A stretch of DNA of 64,000 bases from the NCBI GenBank assembly GCA_014584575.1, contig JACTMP010000074.1, positions 1-64,000 of the forward strand. Direction: 5' to 3'. Source of the DNA: Chloroflexota bacterium (GTDB taxonomy: Bacteria > Chloroflexota > Anaerolineae > Promineifilales > Promineifilaceae). Every line of letters begins with the position of its first letter. Positions within the stretch are counted from its first letter, which is position 1. The notes beneath the pieces were generated by a model. That model was not told the DNA's origin. It saw nothing but the letters and a program-made list of their open reading frames with translations, and did no database searches. Positions 26,494-36,238 of this stretch are shown here, one piece after another. A program made the position numbers and the translations under genes.

Positions 26494-26699
26494 ATTAAGA
26501 GAGTACATCACAGTTGTATGGCAGGCAAAACAAGGAACTCTATTTGGGTGGGATAATCCGGCTAAAGCCGTTACTACAAACCAAACTCTTTGACCTGCCC
26601 AAAGGATCAAGACAATTGATCAAAGGATCGTATATTTACGTGCCGGATTCAGGTATAAACCGAAACGGATGAAGGGGAAGGATTTCTGATGAGGCGTAC

Positions 26700-27953
26700 A
26701 TGGGTAAATTATTGAAGAATCGTAATTTTGCGTTGTTGTGGACGGCCGTACTCGTTTCCGGTATTGGCGATGTGCTATACACGGTCGGCATCATGGTCAC
26801 TATTTTTCAGACGAGCGGTTCGGCGCTGCAAACGGCGGGGGTGATGGCCGCCACGTTGCTGCCCATCTTCCTGCTCAGTCCGGTAGCCGGGGCCATTGTA
26901 GACCGCCATTCGCGCCGCCGGGTGATGGTGACGGCCGACCTGGTGCGGGCGACGTTGGTATCATTGCTGCTTGTGTTTACCTGGAGCGGCCAACTAAACC
27001 TGTGGCTGATCTATCTGGTGGTGGCCGGGTTGGGGGCGATGACGGCGTTTTATACCCCGGCGCGCATGGCGATTTTACCGGCGATTGTGCGCCGGGATGA
27101 ACTGGCGCGGGCGAATGGGGTCATGTCCGGCACGGTGCAGGGCACCCAGGCGTTTGGTTATATTTTGGGCGGCTTTCTGGTGGTGTGGGTCAGCTTGCGG
27201 GCGCTGATATTGCTGGATTTGCTCACCTTTCTGGCATCGGCGGCCTTGATTAGCGCCATTCATTTGGGCGTAACAGAGCGGGAACGGCGCATGCAGCAAG
27301 CGCCCGAAGTCCCGCTGTGGCAGTCGGTGAAAGATGGGGCGCGCTATTTGCGCCATCACGAACTGGCGCGGACGCTGGTGACGATGGAGTGGCTGGAACA
27401 TATCCCGCATGGCGTGTGGACTTCGGCGTTGATGCTGGTCTTTGTGGAGCAGGCCTTAAACGCGGAGCCGCAGGTGTGGGGGCTACAAAATGGGGCGTTT
27501 TATACAGGGGTCATGTTGGGGGCGGTATTGGCTACGGCCGTGTCCGGCATCATCATGCGTTGGCCGGGGCGCATCATCATCGTCAATGCCTTTTTGATGG
27601 GGCTGTTGACCATTGTGTATGCCCAAACGGGCAGCGTAACCGTTACTATCGTCATCTCCGTTTTATATGGCCCAACGTTTGCTCTGCGCGATGTGGCCCA
27701 AAATACGCTGCTGCAAACGAGTGTGGATGAGGACAAACTGGGGCGGGTCTATTCCTTGCGGGAGATGGGGTGGAATGTGGTCTTTTTGCTGTCTGGTCTG
27801 ACTTATGCGGCATTGGTTGATGTGGGTATGCCCATTCGCGCTATTTACATGCTGGCGGCGGCGGGTTATTTGCTCACGGCCGTGTATGCCCTCTCCTCCC
27901 GCGCCCTCCGCCGCAGCCGGATTGGGGCGGTGGCCGTAATCGGTAATCCGTAA
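26700..27953 (+). CDS. MFS transporter (EntS-like, MFS_3)
   Basis: A 417-residue major facilitator with about ten to twelve hydrophobic segments and the loop motif DRHSRRRVMVTADLVRA after helix 2 (cited as DRHSRRR). The pattern fits the MFS_3/enterobactin-exporter-like group, which exports siderophores, macrolides or other small molecules. The substrate is unknown. Its C-terminus (VIGNP) is encoded by a GTAATCG word repeat, suggesting that the stop has drifted into repeat sequence. A methyltransferase gene starts 31 bases after its stop. Confidence 0.85.
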   Translation: MGKLLKNRNFALLWTAVLVSGIGDVLYTVGIMVTIFQTSGSALQTAGVMAATLLPIFLLSPVAGAIVDRHSRRRVMVTADLVRATLVSLLLVFTWSGQLNLWLIYLVVAGLGAMTAFYTPARMAILPAIVRRDELARANGVMSGTVQGTQAFGYILGGFLVVWVSLRALILLDLLTFLASAALISAIHLGVTERERRMQQAPEVPLWQSVKDGARYLRHHELARTLVTMEWLEHIPHGVWTSALMLVFVEQALNAEPQVWGLQNGAFYTGVMLGAVLATAVSGIIMRWPGRIIIVNAFLMGLLTIVYAQTGSVTVTIVISVLYGPTFALRDVAQNTLLQTSVDEDKLGRVYSLREMGWNVVFLLSGLTYAALVDVGMPIRAIYMLAAAGYLLTAVYALSSRALRRSRIGAVAVIGNP

Positions 27954-27984
27954 TCGGTTCACGCATCACTCGTCACTCGTCACC

Positions 27985-28512
27985 ATGAACCACAACAATC
28001 ACGTCAGATTATTGCAAAACGGCATATCGCGCCCCGGCGGGGTGTGGGCCGATTTGGGGGCGGGCGAGGGGGCGTTTACACTGGCGCTGGCGGAGTTGAT
28101 TGGGCCGGGTGGCGAGATTTATGCGGTGGATCGAGACGGCCGTGCCCTGCAATCGCTCACCAAACAGATGCACCACGCCTTTCCCCACGTCACCCTGCAC
28201 ACCATTCAGGCCAACTTTACCCGCCCGTTGGCGCTGCCGCCGCTGGACGGGGTGGTGATGGCGAACTCGCTCCACTTTGTAGCCAACAAGGGGCCGGTGT
28301 TGTCACAGGTGAAGGGGTATTTGAAAGAGGCGCACGGCCGTCTGCTCATCATCGAATACAACAGCGACCAGGGCAACCACTGGGTACCCTATCCCTTCTC
28401 CTATAAGACCTGGGTCAAACTGGCCCAACAAACCGGCTTCAACCACACCGAACAGTTAGCCACCTACCCCAGCCGCTTCCTCCACGAAATCTATGCCGCT
28501 CTTAGCCGATAA
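27985..28512 (+). CDS. Class I SAM-dependent methyltransferase
   Basis: A 175-residue protein with the glycine-rich motif I (DLGAGEGAF, about residues 20-28), an acidic residue at the end of strand 2 (YAVDRDGRAL), and motif MANSLHF in place of motif IV. It resembles methyltransferase domain 25/31-type proteins. The substrate cannot be told. It is convergent with the ABC exporter gene, with only four bases between the stops. Likely cotranscribed with the MFS gene. Confidence 0.83.
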   Translation: MNHNNHVRLLQNGISRPGGVWADLGAGEGAFTLALAELIGPGGEIYAVDRDGRALQSLTKQMHHAFPHVTLHTIQANFTRPLALPPLDGVVMANSLHFVANKGPVLSQVKGYLKEAHGRLLIIEYNSDQGNHWVPYPFSYKTWVKLAQQTGFNHTEQLATYPSRFLHEIYAALSR

Positions 28513-28516
28513 CCGA

Positions 28517-30319
28517 TTACCGTTCCCCCGTCTGCACCCGCCACAACCCGGCATAAATCCCCGCATCTTGCCGCGCCAGTTCATCGTGCGTCCCCTGTTC
28601 GCGCAGGATGCCGTTTTCCAGCACGAAGATGCGGTCGGCATTGCGGATGGTGGAGAGGCGGTGGGCGATGACGATCATGGTGCGCCCCACCGAAATGCGC
28701 TCCATCGAACGCTGGATGGCCGCTTCCGTCTCGTTGTCCACCGAGGAGGTGGCTTCGTCCAGGATGAGCACCGGCGGGTCTTTGAGTACGGCGCGGGCGA
28801 TGGAGATGCGCTGGCGCTGCCCACCGGACAGCTTCTGCCCGCGTTCGCCGACGATGGTGTCATAGCCGTTGGGCAGTTGGGTGATAAAGTCGTGGGCTTC
28901 GGCCACTTTGGCAGCCTCGACAATTTCGTCCAGGGTGGCGTCGAATGTGCCATAGGCGATATTCTCGCGCACGGTGCCATGAAACAAAAACACATCCTGG
29001 CTCACCAGCCCGATAGCCCGGCGCAGGTCGTGGGTGGGCAAGGTGCGGATGTCACTACCGTCCAGACACACGCTGCCCTCTTCCACCTCATAAAAGCGGA
29101 GCAGCAGCTTGATCACCGTCGTCTTGCCAGAGCCGGTTGGCCCCACAATCGCCACCGTCTCCCCCGCCGGAATGTGCAGCGATAGATTGTTCAACACGTG
29201 TGGGCGGTTGTCGGTGTAGCCTTCGTAATCCTGCCAGCGGTAGCGGAAGTTGACGTTGGCAAAGGTGACTTCGCCGCGCACGTCCGGCAGGGGCAGCGAC
29301 TCTTTGCCATCGAGGATGGACGGCCGTGTGTCCAACAAATCAAACACCCGGTTCGTGGACGCCATGGCCCGCTGGTACAAATCCAACGTCTGCCCCAGGC
29401 GGGTCAGCGGCCAGAGCAGCCGCTGCGTCATAAACACCAGCACACTGTACACACCCACATTCAACTGCCCCTGCACCACCAGCAGCCCACCAAAAATCAT
29501 AATGGCGGCAAAACCAAGCACAATGATCATACGAATGAGGGGCACAAAGGCGGAACTGAGTTGAATGGCCGCCTCATTTTTCTGGCGATACAGTTCACTT
29601 TGCTCCCGAATGCGGCCCACTTCGTAGGTTTCGGCCGTGTAACTTTTCACGGTAGCAATGCCGCCCAGATTATTGCCCAGGAAGCCGTTGAGAAAACCAA
29701 CCTGTTCGCGCACGGCCGCATACTTTGGCGCTAATTTCTGCTGGAACTTCAGTGTGCCCCAGATGACAAAGGGCATGGGTAAAATGGTCATCCAGGCTAC
29801 CGACGGGGCCAGGACGATGAAGGCGCCGCCAATGGCGATGATGGTGGTGATTAGCTGGATGATGTCATTGGCGCCCACATCCAGAAAGCGTTCCAACTGG
29901 TTGATGTCGTCGTTCAAAATCGCCATCAGGCCGCCGGTGCTGCGTTCTTCAAAGTAGGCCATGTCCAGTGTTTGCACGTGGGTGTAGGTGTCCAGGCGTA
30001 AATCGTGCTGGATGTCCTGGGCCAGATTGCGCCATAAGACGGAGAAGAGGTATTCAAACAGGGACTCCAACGCCCAGATGAGAAGGGTAAACATACCCAG
30101 CGCCACCAATTGGCTTTGCACGGTGGCAAAACCCAGCCCGGCCATAAAGGATTCCTCCTGCAAGACGACTACGTCTACGGCCATGCCGATGAGCACGGGT
30201 GGGGCCAGGTCGAACAGTTTGTTGAGAACGGAACAGATCGTTGCCAGAGTGACTCGCCGCCGGTAGCGGTGGGAGTAGGCGGTTAAGCGTTTGAGAGGGT
30301 GGGGATGTGCGGTTGTCAT
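28517..30319 (-). CDS. ABC exporter, fused permease-ATPase (MsbA/MdlB-like half transporter)
   Basis: A 600-residue half transporter. Residues ~20-320 form a type-1 ABC membrane domain with six segments. Residues ~345-590 form the ATPase with Walker [11 protein letters not shown], signature KLSGGQRQR and Walker [10 protein letters not shown], plus the H-loop in IVIAHRLST. It would act as a dimer to export lipids, peptides or drugs. The [12 protein letters not shown] Q-loop neighbourhood ([11 protein letters not shown]) is intact. No partner half is encoded next to it, so a homodimer is likely. Confidence 0.9.
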   Translation of the reverse strand: MTTAHPHPLKRLTAYSHRYRRRVTLATICSVLNKLFDLAPPVLIGMAVDVVVLQEESFMAGLGFATVQSQLVALGMFTLLIWALESLFEYLFSVLWRNLAQDIQHDLRLDTYTHVQTLDMAYFEERSTGGLMAILNDDINQLERFLDVGANDIIQLITTIIAIGGAFIVLAPSVAWMTILPMPFVIWGTLKFQQKLAPKYAAVREQVGFLNGFLGNNLGGIATVKSYTAETYEVGRIREQSELYRQKNEAAIQLSSAFVPLIRMIIVLGFAAIMIFGGLLVVQGQLNVGVYSVLVFMTQRLLWPLTRLGQTLDLYQRAMASTNRVFDLLDTRPSILDGKESLPLPDVRGEVTFANVNFRYRWQDYEGYTDNRPHVLNNLSLHIPAGETVAIVGPTGSGKTTVIKLLLRFYEVEEGSVCLDGSDIRTLPTHDLRRAIGLVSQDVFLFHGTVRENIAYGTFDATLDEIVEAAKVAEAHDFITQLPNGYDTIVGERGQKLSGGQRQRISIARAVLKDPPVLILDEATSSVDNETEAAIQRSMERISVGRTMIVIAHRLSTIRNADRIFVLENGILREQGTHDELARQDAGIYAGLWRVQTGER

Positions 30320-30421
30320 GGGGGGAGTTTACCGCAACGGCCGTTGAATACAAGGTTGTATACCCGCGAAGGGGATGATCTGGCATTTAAGCTTCCCCGG
30401 CCACCAATTACCGTTTACCGG

Positions 30422-32641
30422 CTACCGATTACCAATTGCCGCTGTTTCTCCCAACCGTTCCAGGGTGGGCAGATAATAAAAACCGGTTTGAATGGTCAAA
30501 TCGTCCACTGTATTACCAGGGGGCAGGGGAATGACAAAGGTGTCCATCACCCATTCGCCGGGCCGCCAACTGCTGGTAGGATGGCCGCCCGGTTGGCGGT
30601 CTAATTGGGCTACCGGTGCGCCATCTGGCCCGACCAGGTGAACGAAGGCGGTGTAATCCTGAGAGATGGGGGTCAGCGCTTCCCAGATAAGGGTCACGGC
30701 CGTACTCCCTTCTTGCTCTACCACCGTCCAACCCACCAGACGAATCTGGTCGCCAAAGCGGTGGTCAATGGCCTGTTCCGTTAAAAGTCGTGGCGCGGTG
30801 GCCGGCACGATGAAGGGGATGTAATCGGCGCCAGGTGTACCCAAACGGCCGTCCGGGAAAGCGTTTTGCAGATTTTGTAGGCTGGTAACTGCTGACGGCC
30901 GTACCAGATACAACACCTGCTGCCCTGGGATGCCCAACGGGACGGCGCCTTCTTCCCCGGCATAGTTTTGCAGCCGCTCCGGGCCGCCCAAGGCAAAATA
31001 GATCGTCGCCAGTTCTTCCTGGGTGGGGGTGAGGTACACGGCCGTGTCCGGGCCAAAACTGGCGGCATATTGCCCCATCTCCCAATCCGGCAGGTAAAAG
31101 TCGGCCGCCAGTTCAGGGTGACGGCCGTAACGCCAGAAGTAGTCATAGGTCGTCCACAGGGCGCTGAGCAAGAGTACAGTAATCAGTAATCGGTAAACGG
31201 TAATCGGTAATCGGTGGTTGGCGAATAGCCGATTACCGATAACCGATAACCGATTACCAATCCATTCCACCCCAAGCCCGACAAAAATAGCAATCACGGG
31301 CGCGGCGCCGGACAGGCGGCCAAAGTGGGGGGCGTCGCCGCTGAGGACGGTGGGCAGCAGCATCACCAACAGCCACAGGTAGAGGAACATGAGGCGCGGG
31401 TGCAGCAGGTGTTTGAGAGAGGCAATGGTACCGGTGAGGAAGAAGATTGCTTGCAGGGGGTCGAGGTACGGCCGTCCTGGTAAATTATGCCGTAGATGTG
31501 TCTCTCCCTGCCAGAACAGGCCACCCACAACCCGCCAGACATTTGTCAGCCAGGTCAGCCACGGTTTTCCCTCTACCGCACCGACACCTTTGTTGCTGAC
31601 ATAGGCCATGCGAAAGACAAAAAAGTAGGGGTAGCGCCAGAAGTAGAGGAGAATGGGCAGGGCGGTGAGTACGGCCGTGCCCGCCATCAACGCCACATTC
31701 AGCCATTGCTGCCGCATCGCCGCCCGCTCCCGCCAGAACCAGTAGGGCACAAATAAGACAAACAAGAGTGGCAGCAGCCGCCCCACGGCATAGGTATAAA
31801 CCCCCAGCCCCAGCAGAAAACCGGCGGCGATGAACCAGAGGGTGGAGGGGGTGACAAGGTGAGGGGGTGACTTAACCTCTGACACCTGAACACCTGACAC
31901 TTGTTCACCTGACACGTAAACACGCCCATTCACCCCTTTCCAGAAGCAGTAGACGGCCAGGGTCTCCACAAAAACAAACACCATCATGCGCAGGCCAAAA
32001 TGGCTGAAGTGAACGGCGGGGAAGAGGACGGCCAGGGTGAAGGCGGCGACGAGGGGGGTGAGGATGGTGATCGGTAATCGGTGATCGGTAATCGGTGATG
32101 CGTGATGCGTGATGCGTGAAACGTGATCTCCCAATCTCGCGGTGTCCCCACCGCCAATCTCCCAATCTCTAATCTCCAATCTCCAATCTCTAATCCCAAA
32201 CAACGCCTTTGCCGCCAGAAACGTTGTCAACACGGCCAATGTGCCAAACAGGGCAGGCACGGCGCGAATGGCAAAGGGGGTGGCGCCAAACAGCTTGATG
32301 CTGAGGGCCATGAGGTAGATGTGCAGCGGTTCACGGCCGTAGTTCCCCTCAAAAAAAAGCGGCCAGCGTGTCTCCTGAGGGGGCCGTTCCGCGTGGGCGT
32401 CGTATTGGTACAATTCCCACCCCTCGTAAAACTGGGGGAACGTTTTGCCCTGCACCAATGACAGGGCATCCAGCCCGTTATACGCCTCGTCGTGGTAAAA
32501 GCCAGGCGGCATCTCCGCCAGCCGCCAGAAGCGCAGCCCGGCCGCCAGCGCCAGGATGAGCAGCAGAATGGTGAGCAGGTGAGCAGGTGAGCAGGTGATA
32601 GGGTGATGAGGTGATGAGGTGTTGGGGTGTTGGTCAGACAT
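30422..32641 (-). CDS. GT39/ArnT-like membrane glycosyltransferase with repeat-derived insertions
   Basis: A 739-residue membrane protein with about ten to twelve hydrophobic segments. The N-terminal loop carries the acidic motif YHDEAYNGLDA, characteristic of PMT/ArnT-like (GT39/GT83) enzymes that use polyprenyl-phosphate sugars. The C-terminal ~200 residues form a soluble domain outside the membrane. At least four stretches are translations of the short-word repeats seen elsewhere between genes: the N-terminus (HHPITCSPAH), around residues 155-200 (RDWRLEIRDW, SRITHHASPI), around 240 (SGEQVSGVQV) and around 465-485 (IGNRLSVIGNRL). The last residues AIGNR come from the same words. All keep the frame open. 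Confidence 0.75.
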   Translation of the reverse strand: MSDQHPNTSSPHHPITCSPAHLLTILLLILALAAGLRFWRLAEMPPGFYHDEAYNGLDALSLVQGKTFPQFYEGWELYQYDAHAERPPQETRWPLFFEGNYGREPLHIYLMALSIKLFGATPFAIRAVPALFGTLAVLTTFLAAKALFGIRDWRLEIRDWEIGGGDTARLGDHVSRITHHASPITDHRLPITILTPLVAAFTLAVLFPAVHFSHFGLRMMVFVFVETLAVYCFWKGVNGRVYVSGEQVSGVQVSEVKSPPHLVTPSTLWFIAAGFLLGLGVYTYAVGRLLPLLFVLFVPYWFWRERAAMRQQWLNVALMAGTAVLTALPILLYFWRYPYFFVFRMAYVSNKGVGAVEGKPWLTWLTNVWRVVGGLFWQGETHLRHNLPGRPYLDPLQAIFFLTGTIASLKHLLHPRLMFLYLWLLVMLLPTVLSGDAPHFGRLSGAAPVIAIFVGLGVEWIGNRLSVIGNRLFANHRLPITVYRLLITVLLLSALWTTYDYFWRYGRHPELAADFYLPDWEMGQYAASFGPDTAVYLTPTQEELATIYFALGGPERLQNYAGEEGAVPLGIPGQQVLYLVRPSAVTSLQNLQNAFPDGRLGTPGADYIPFIVPATAPRLLTEQAIDHRFGDQIRLVGWTVVEQEGSTAVTLIWEALTPISQDYTAFVHLVGPDGAPVAQLDRQPGGHPTSSWRPGEWVMDTFVIPLPPGNTVDDLTIQTGFYYLPTLERLGETAAIGNR

Positions 32642-32791
32642 GATACCTTATTTTTTTACAAATTCGGCGGGTTTTAACTTTTTCCTTCAAACTGGAGCGG
32701 TTTCAACTTAGGAAAAACGCTCCAAACAGTACCTTTCCAAACAAAATAACAGGTCGGTCGAATTTTTCATTTGACTTAGTACAGCTTTGCG

Positions 32792-33676
32792 TTAATTTAT
32801 TCCGAGTTTTGATTCTAACTTTTGCACCGTATACGTCCAATTGATGGGCTTGGGTGCTTGATTTTCGCACTTTATAAAATCGAATATGGCCTCTGCTAAC
32901 TCGTCACATGAATCGAAGTCGTTTGGTTGCAATAACTTCCGTTGTAAGACGCTGAACCAGATTTCAATTTGGTCTAGCCAGGAAGCGTTAACGGGCAACC
33001 AAATCACTTCGATGGTAAAGGGCCAGTTATTGACCTCAGCTTGCCTATCCAGCCACTCCTGTAATTGCTTGGGGGCATGGGTTGTGCCATTGTCCAGAAT
33101 GAGTTTGACCTTACGTACACCACGTCGCATAGCTTCAGGAAACAAGGTTTCTAATAGGAAAGTCTGAAAGTCTACAAAGCGCTTACGCTCAAAAGTCTGT
33201 CCCCATTTGTTACCATCGGCCACGCTCAAGACGGCGAACAAGTGCAGGAAACCGCGACGATGATAACGGGGGGCGACTAAAACTGGTTTGCCAGGCTGTG
33301 CCGGACGTGTTTCCTGTTCGGGTTCTCGTGCTTGAATGGAAGTTTTCTCATCGGCACAGACGACCCAGACGCCACTTGCCAACAGCTCCTTTGCTTGTTC
33401 GTATAACTGCAAGACAGGTCGCGCCCACTCCAGAAAGGTTTCCGGGTTCAGGATGTGCTGCCAGGAGTGATAACGCCACGGCTTGAGCTTTTCCGCCGCA
33501 AACCAACGGCTGACAGTGCTGACAGCCATATCGCTGATCAGCCCCAGAGCTATCAGTTGGGCCACGATTGCGGCCAGACTCCACCGACTCAATGCCTTTC
33601 CTTTTTCTTGGGGAATGCTGCAAGCCAACGCGGTGGCTTGTGCGCGAACCTCAGGGGGAAAAACGCCGGGGGGCAC
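32792..33676 (-). CDS. IS630 transposase, catalytic (DDE) part
   Basis: A 294-residue frame starting at a GTG. It continues the helix-turn-helix region ([18 protein letters not shown]-like, cited as [10 protein letters not shown]) and then has the DDE_3 catalytic core. The first Asp is in CADEKTS, the second in [11 protein letters not shown] and the acidic third in [15 protein letters not shown], all in typical IS630 context. It overlaps the upstream frame by 26 bases and lies in the +1 frame relative to it. A full transposase therefore needs a translational frameshift near the C-rich overlap (33651-33676), or the element is inactivated by an indel there. Confidence 0.9.
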   Translation of the reverse strand: MPPGVFPPEVRAQATALACSIPQEKGKALSRWSLAAIVAQLIALGLISDMAVSTVSRWFAAEKLKPWRYHSWQHILNPETFLEWARPVLQLYEQAKELLASGVWVVCADEKTSIQAREPEQETRPAQPGKPVLVAPRYHRRGFLHLFAVLSVADGNKWGQTFERKRFVDFQTFLLETLFPEAMRRGVRKVKLILDNGTTHAPKQLQEWLDRQAEVNNWPFTIEVIWLPVNASWLDQIEIWFSVLQRKLLQPNDFDSCDELAEAIFDFIKCENQAPKPINWTYTVQKLESKLGIN

Positions 33677-33929
33677 CCGGACGTGGCAGGTCAGCTAAGC
33701 TTTTTGTTTCGCTCCAACGGTGACGCCATTTACGCACCATGCGGTCACTGCAACCTACCGCATGAGCAATATCCTGATTGCTCCATTCGGGATGTTCATG
33801 GGCAGACAAGATAATTTTGGCTCGCTTCACTTTACCTTGAGGCGCATTGCGCGAGTTGACGAGTTGTCGCATATCGGCTATTTCATTGTCAACGATCTGT
33901 ATGGGATATTGTGGTTTGGGTCCACGCAT
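33651..33929 (-). CDS. IS630 transposase, N-terminal DNA-binding part
   Basis: A 92-residue frame with a helix-turn-helix of the HTH_23/29 type: [13 protein letters not shown], then [18 protein letters not shown]. It would bind the terminal repeats. It ends in the overlap with the catalytic frame after [10 protein letters not shown]. The overlap has CCCCCC followed by TTTTT and CCCCC, plausible slip sites for +1 frameshifting. Confidence 0.85.
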   Translation of the reverse strand: MRGPKPQYPIQIVDNEIADMRQLVNSRNAPQGKVKRAKIILSAHEHPEWSNQDIAHAVGCSDRMVRKWRHRWSETKSLADLPRPGAPRRFSP

Positions 33930-34023
33930 GTTGTGTATCCTCCGACCTTCAAGTATCTCACATTCTTATTCTCGGAACATATTTATGCAAAGCTGTACTT
34001 AGTCTGACTTTGGAAACGCCCTG

Positions 34024-36189
34024 CTATGGCTGAGGGGCAGATGTATCTGTTGGTCTGGCATCAGGCGTATCGGTTGGCGGTGGAGGTGGTGTATCCGTTG
34101 GCGGTTCCGGTGTTGCCGTTGGCGGTTCCGGCGTTGCCGTTGGCGGTTCCGGCGTTGCCGTTGGCGGCTGCGGCGTACTGGTAGGCGGTATGGGGGTATT
34201 GGTAGGCGGTTGTGGCGTGTTCGTAGGCGGTACAGGGGTGTTGGTAGGTGGTTGTGGCGTACTCGTAGGCGGCCGCGGCGTACTGGTGGACGGCCGCGGC
34301 GTGTTAGTTGCGGGGGGTGTATTGGTAGGCGGCGGCGTATTGGTGGCGGTGGTACCGGGAGGCGGTGTGTTTGTCAGGGTTGGCGGCTGGACATTTGTGG
34401 CCGTCGCGCCGGGCGGCGGTGGCGGGGCAGAATTATCCGAGGTCGGGGTCACGGCCGTTGTCGCTGTGGCGGTAACTGTTGGTTCACCCGGACGCGGGGT
34501 GGTTGGGCGGCGCGTGTTGGTGGCCGTAGGAGTGGAAGTATCGGTAGCGGTAGGCACGGCCGTAGCCACCACAATCAACCCCGGCGCTAAATAGGCATAT
34601 TCACCAATATCAACCGGCTGAATGGCCGCCACTACCGGGCAGTTTCCAAAACAAATATACTGCCCGGCAACCAGATCATATGGGCTGTCGTCATACGTCA
34701 ACCGGCAATATCCCTCTGCCTCCAGGCAGGCGACCATAAAGGTGAAAGGGTCATCCTGATACTGCACGACCATCAGGCCAGGATTTTCCAGCCAGGCCTC
34801 ATCACCAATCGCGCTCACTATCACCACACGGCTTGCTTCCCCTTCCGGCATTTCGACCAATAACAAACCATTTTCCAGCCTGACGCGCGTTTCGTCGCTG
34901 TCCTGGACGCCCTGCACGGCCGTCAACGTCATTTCCGTCTCCCCATCCAAAAACAACTGCACCTGGGCCGGCAGGATAAGATTAGTGATATTGGGGCGGT
35001 CGGCGGCAGCGGTACGGCCGTTCACCAACGTTAACAGATCACTGGCGGCAAACTGGAGGGTGGCCGGCTCTTTGGCCGGCTGTCTTTCGCCATCACCGAT
35101 GGCCCACGTCACCCCTTCCAGGCCGGGTTGCAGCAGCAGGTCAGCGCCAGCCTCCGACACCTCCATTTCCGGCACGGCCGTTGCTGTGGGCACAACCACC
35201 ACCGGCACATCAGTAGACGGCAGCGGCACGGCCGTCGCCTCCGCCACCGTTTGCCGCCCAGACAGCAGGGCAAAAGCGCCCGCCCCAATCGCCAACAGCA
35301 GCAACAAAACGGCCGCGCCAATGATGACACCGCGTGGCATCCCGGCGGCTACCTGGCTGCCCGGCATTTCCAGCACAATGGCGCTCACATTATCATCCGC
35401 CTGGCGCGACACCGCCTTTTTCACCAACGCCTGCGCCGCTTTTTCCGCATGGTTGCGGCTGATAATCTGCACAATCTCGTTTGGCTCCACATAGTGACCG
35501 CTGGCCTTATACCGATCCTTCACCAGCCCATCCGAACAGAGCAGCAGCCGGTCATTGGTTTGCAGCGGGAAACCCTGGCGCGTGCGCGCCTGCCGCTCCT
35601 CCTCGTCGCCGTCCGGGTAAATGCCCAGGTCTACTTCCAGCCGCTCGCCGTAACCAATGGAGCGCACCAGCGCCTCGCCTTTAGGATGTGCCGCCGCATC
35701 CTCGACCGAAAGATGCCCCAGGCGCACCATTTCCCGCGCCCAGGTGTGGTCAACGGTGATTTGTTGGGCACGGCCGTCGCGCACCAGATACGCCCGGCTA
35801 TCCCCCACATTTGCCAGATACAGTTTGTTGTTATGGATGGCCGCCAGGGTAGCCGTTGTGCCCATGCCCTCTTTGCTTTTGTCCGCTTTGGCGGCGCGGT
35901 AAACGGCTTCATTGGCCTGCTTCAGCGCATAGGCCAGCAGTTGTGGAATCTGCTCCGCGTTTTCCACGGCCGCTTTTGCCATTTCGTTAAAGACGGTTTC
36001 AATCGCCAGTTGCGAGGCCACTTCGCCGCAGTTGTTGCCACCAATGCCATCGGCCACCATGGCCACCAACAAGGGCAAACCCAACGCCGTGCGCAACGGC
36101 CGTACTTCAATGTTATCTTCCATGTTGGGCCGTCCGCCCTGGTCTTGCATCTGGCCGATGAGCATCTGGCCGTTTGTTTGCGCTGTCAT
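34024..36189 (-). CDS. Membrane PP2C-type Ser/Thr phosphatase with ectodomain and Pro-Thr tail
   Basis: A 721-residue protein. Residues ~5-255 are a PP2C phosphatase with all metal motifs (MEDNIE, VADGIGGNNCGE, ANVGDSRAY, LLCSDGLV, DNVSAIV). A membrane helix follows at about 288-310. Residues ~340-545 form an extracellular domain with a FecR-like strand pattern and Cys residues (VACLEAEGYC, ICFGNC). The last ~170 residues are a TPPPTNTP-like repetitive tail, probably spanning the cell wall. It is the last gene of the minus-strand operon with WXG100, EccC-like, CHAP, kinase and pseudokinase genes. It would reverse threonine phosphorylation read by the FHA domains. Confidence 0.9.
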   Translation of the reverse strand: MTAQTNGQMLIGQMQDQGGRPNMEDNIEVRPLRTALGLPLLVAMVADGIGGNNCGEVASQLAIETVFNEMAKAAVENAEQIPQLLAYALKQANEAVYRAAKADKSKEGMGTTATLAAIHNNKLYLANVGDSRAYLVRDGRAQQITVDHTWAREMVRLGHLSVEDAAAHPKGEALVRSIGYGERLEVDLGIYPDGDEEERQARTRQGFPLQTNDRLLLCSDGLVKDRYKASGHYVEPNEIVQIISRNHAEKAAQALVKKAVSRQADDNVSAIVLEMPGSQVAAGMPRGVIIGAAVLLLLLAIGAGAFALLSGRQTVAEATAVPLPSTDVPVVVVPTATAVPEMEVSEAGADLLLQPGLEGVTWAIGDGERQPAKEPATLQFAASDLLTLVNGRTAAADRPNITNLILPAQVQLFLDGETEMTLTAVQGVQDSDETRVRLENGLLLVEMPEGEASRVVIVSAIGDEAWLENPGLMVVQYQDDPFTFMVACLEAEGYCRLTYDDSPYDLVAGQYICFGNCPVVAAIQPVDIGEYAYLAPGLIVVATAVPTATDTSTPTATNTRRPTTPRPGEPTVTATATTAVTPTSDNSAPPPPPGATATNVQPPTLTNTPPPGTTATNTPPPTNTPPATNTPRPSTSTPRPPTSTPQPPTNTPVPPTNTPQPPTNTPIPPTSTPQPPTATPEPPTATPEPPTATPEPPTDTPPPPPTDTPDARPTDTSAPQP

Positions 36190-36216
36190 TCCCGTCTCCG
36201 CAACAATTGATAATTT

Positions 36217-36238
36217 ACAATTCTCAATTGAGAATTGT
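36217..36238. repeat. Perfect 22-bp palindrome between pseudokinase and phosphatase genes
   Basis: ACAATTCTCAATTGAGAATTGT is fully self-complementary and ends at the pseudokinase stop codon. Its half (CAATTCTCAATT) matches the inner part of the MITE terminal repeat, so it may be two fused MITE ends. It could also act as an intercistronic hairpin. Confidence 0.6.

Larger units (their letters stand above)
32777..34001 (-). mobile_element. IS630-family insertion sequence
   Basis: The element is bounded by inverted repeats. GTACAGCTTTGC at 32779-32790 matches the complement of GCAAAGCTGTAC at 33988-33999; with flanks the match extends to about 18 of 24 bases. TA dinucleotides at 32777-32778 and 34000-34001 fit the TA target duplication of the IS630/Tc1 group. 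It is about 1.2 kb and carries two overlapping transposase frames. It lies between the glycosyltransferase start and the PP2C gene end and does not interrupt a recognisable gene. It contains no ACGGCCGT octamer, consistent with recent arrival. Confidence 0.9.
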
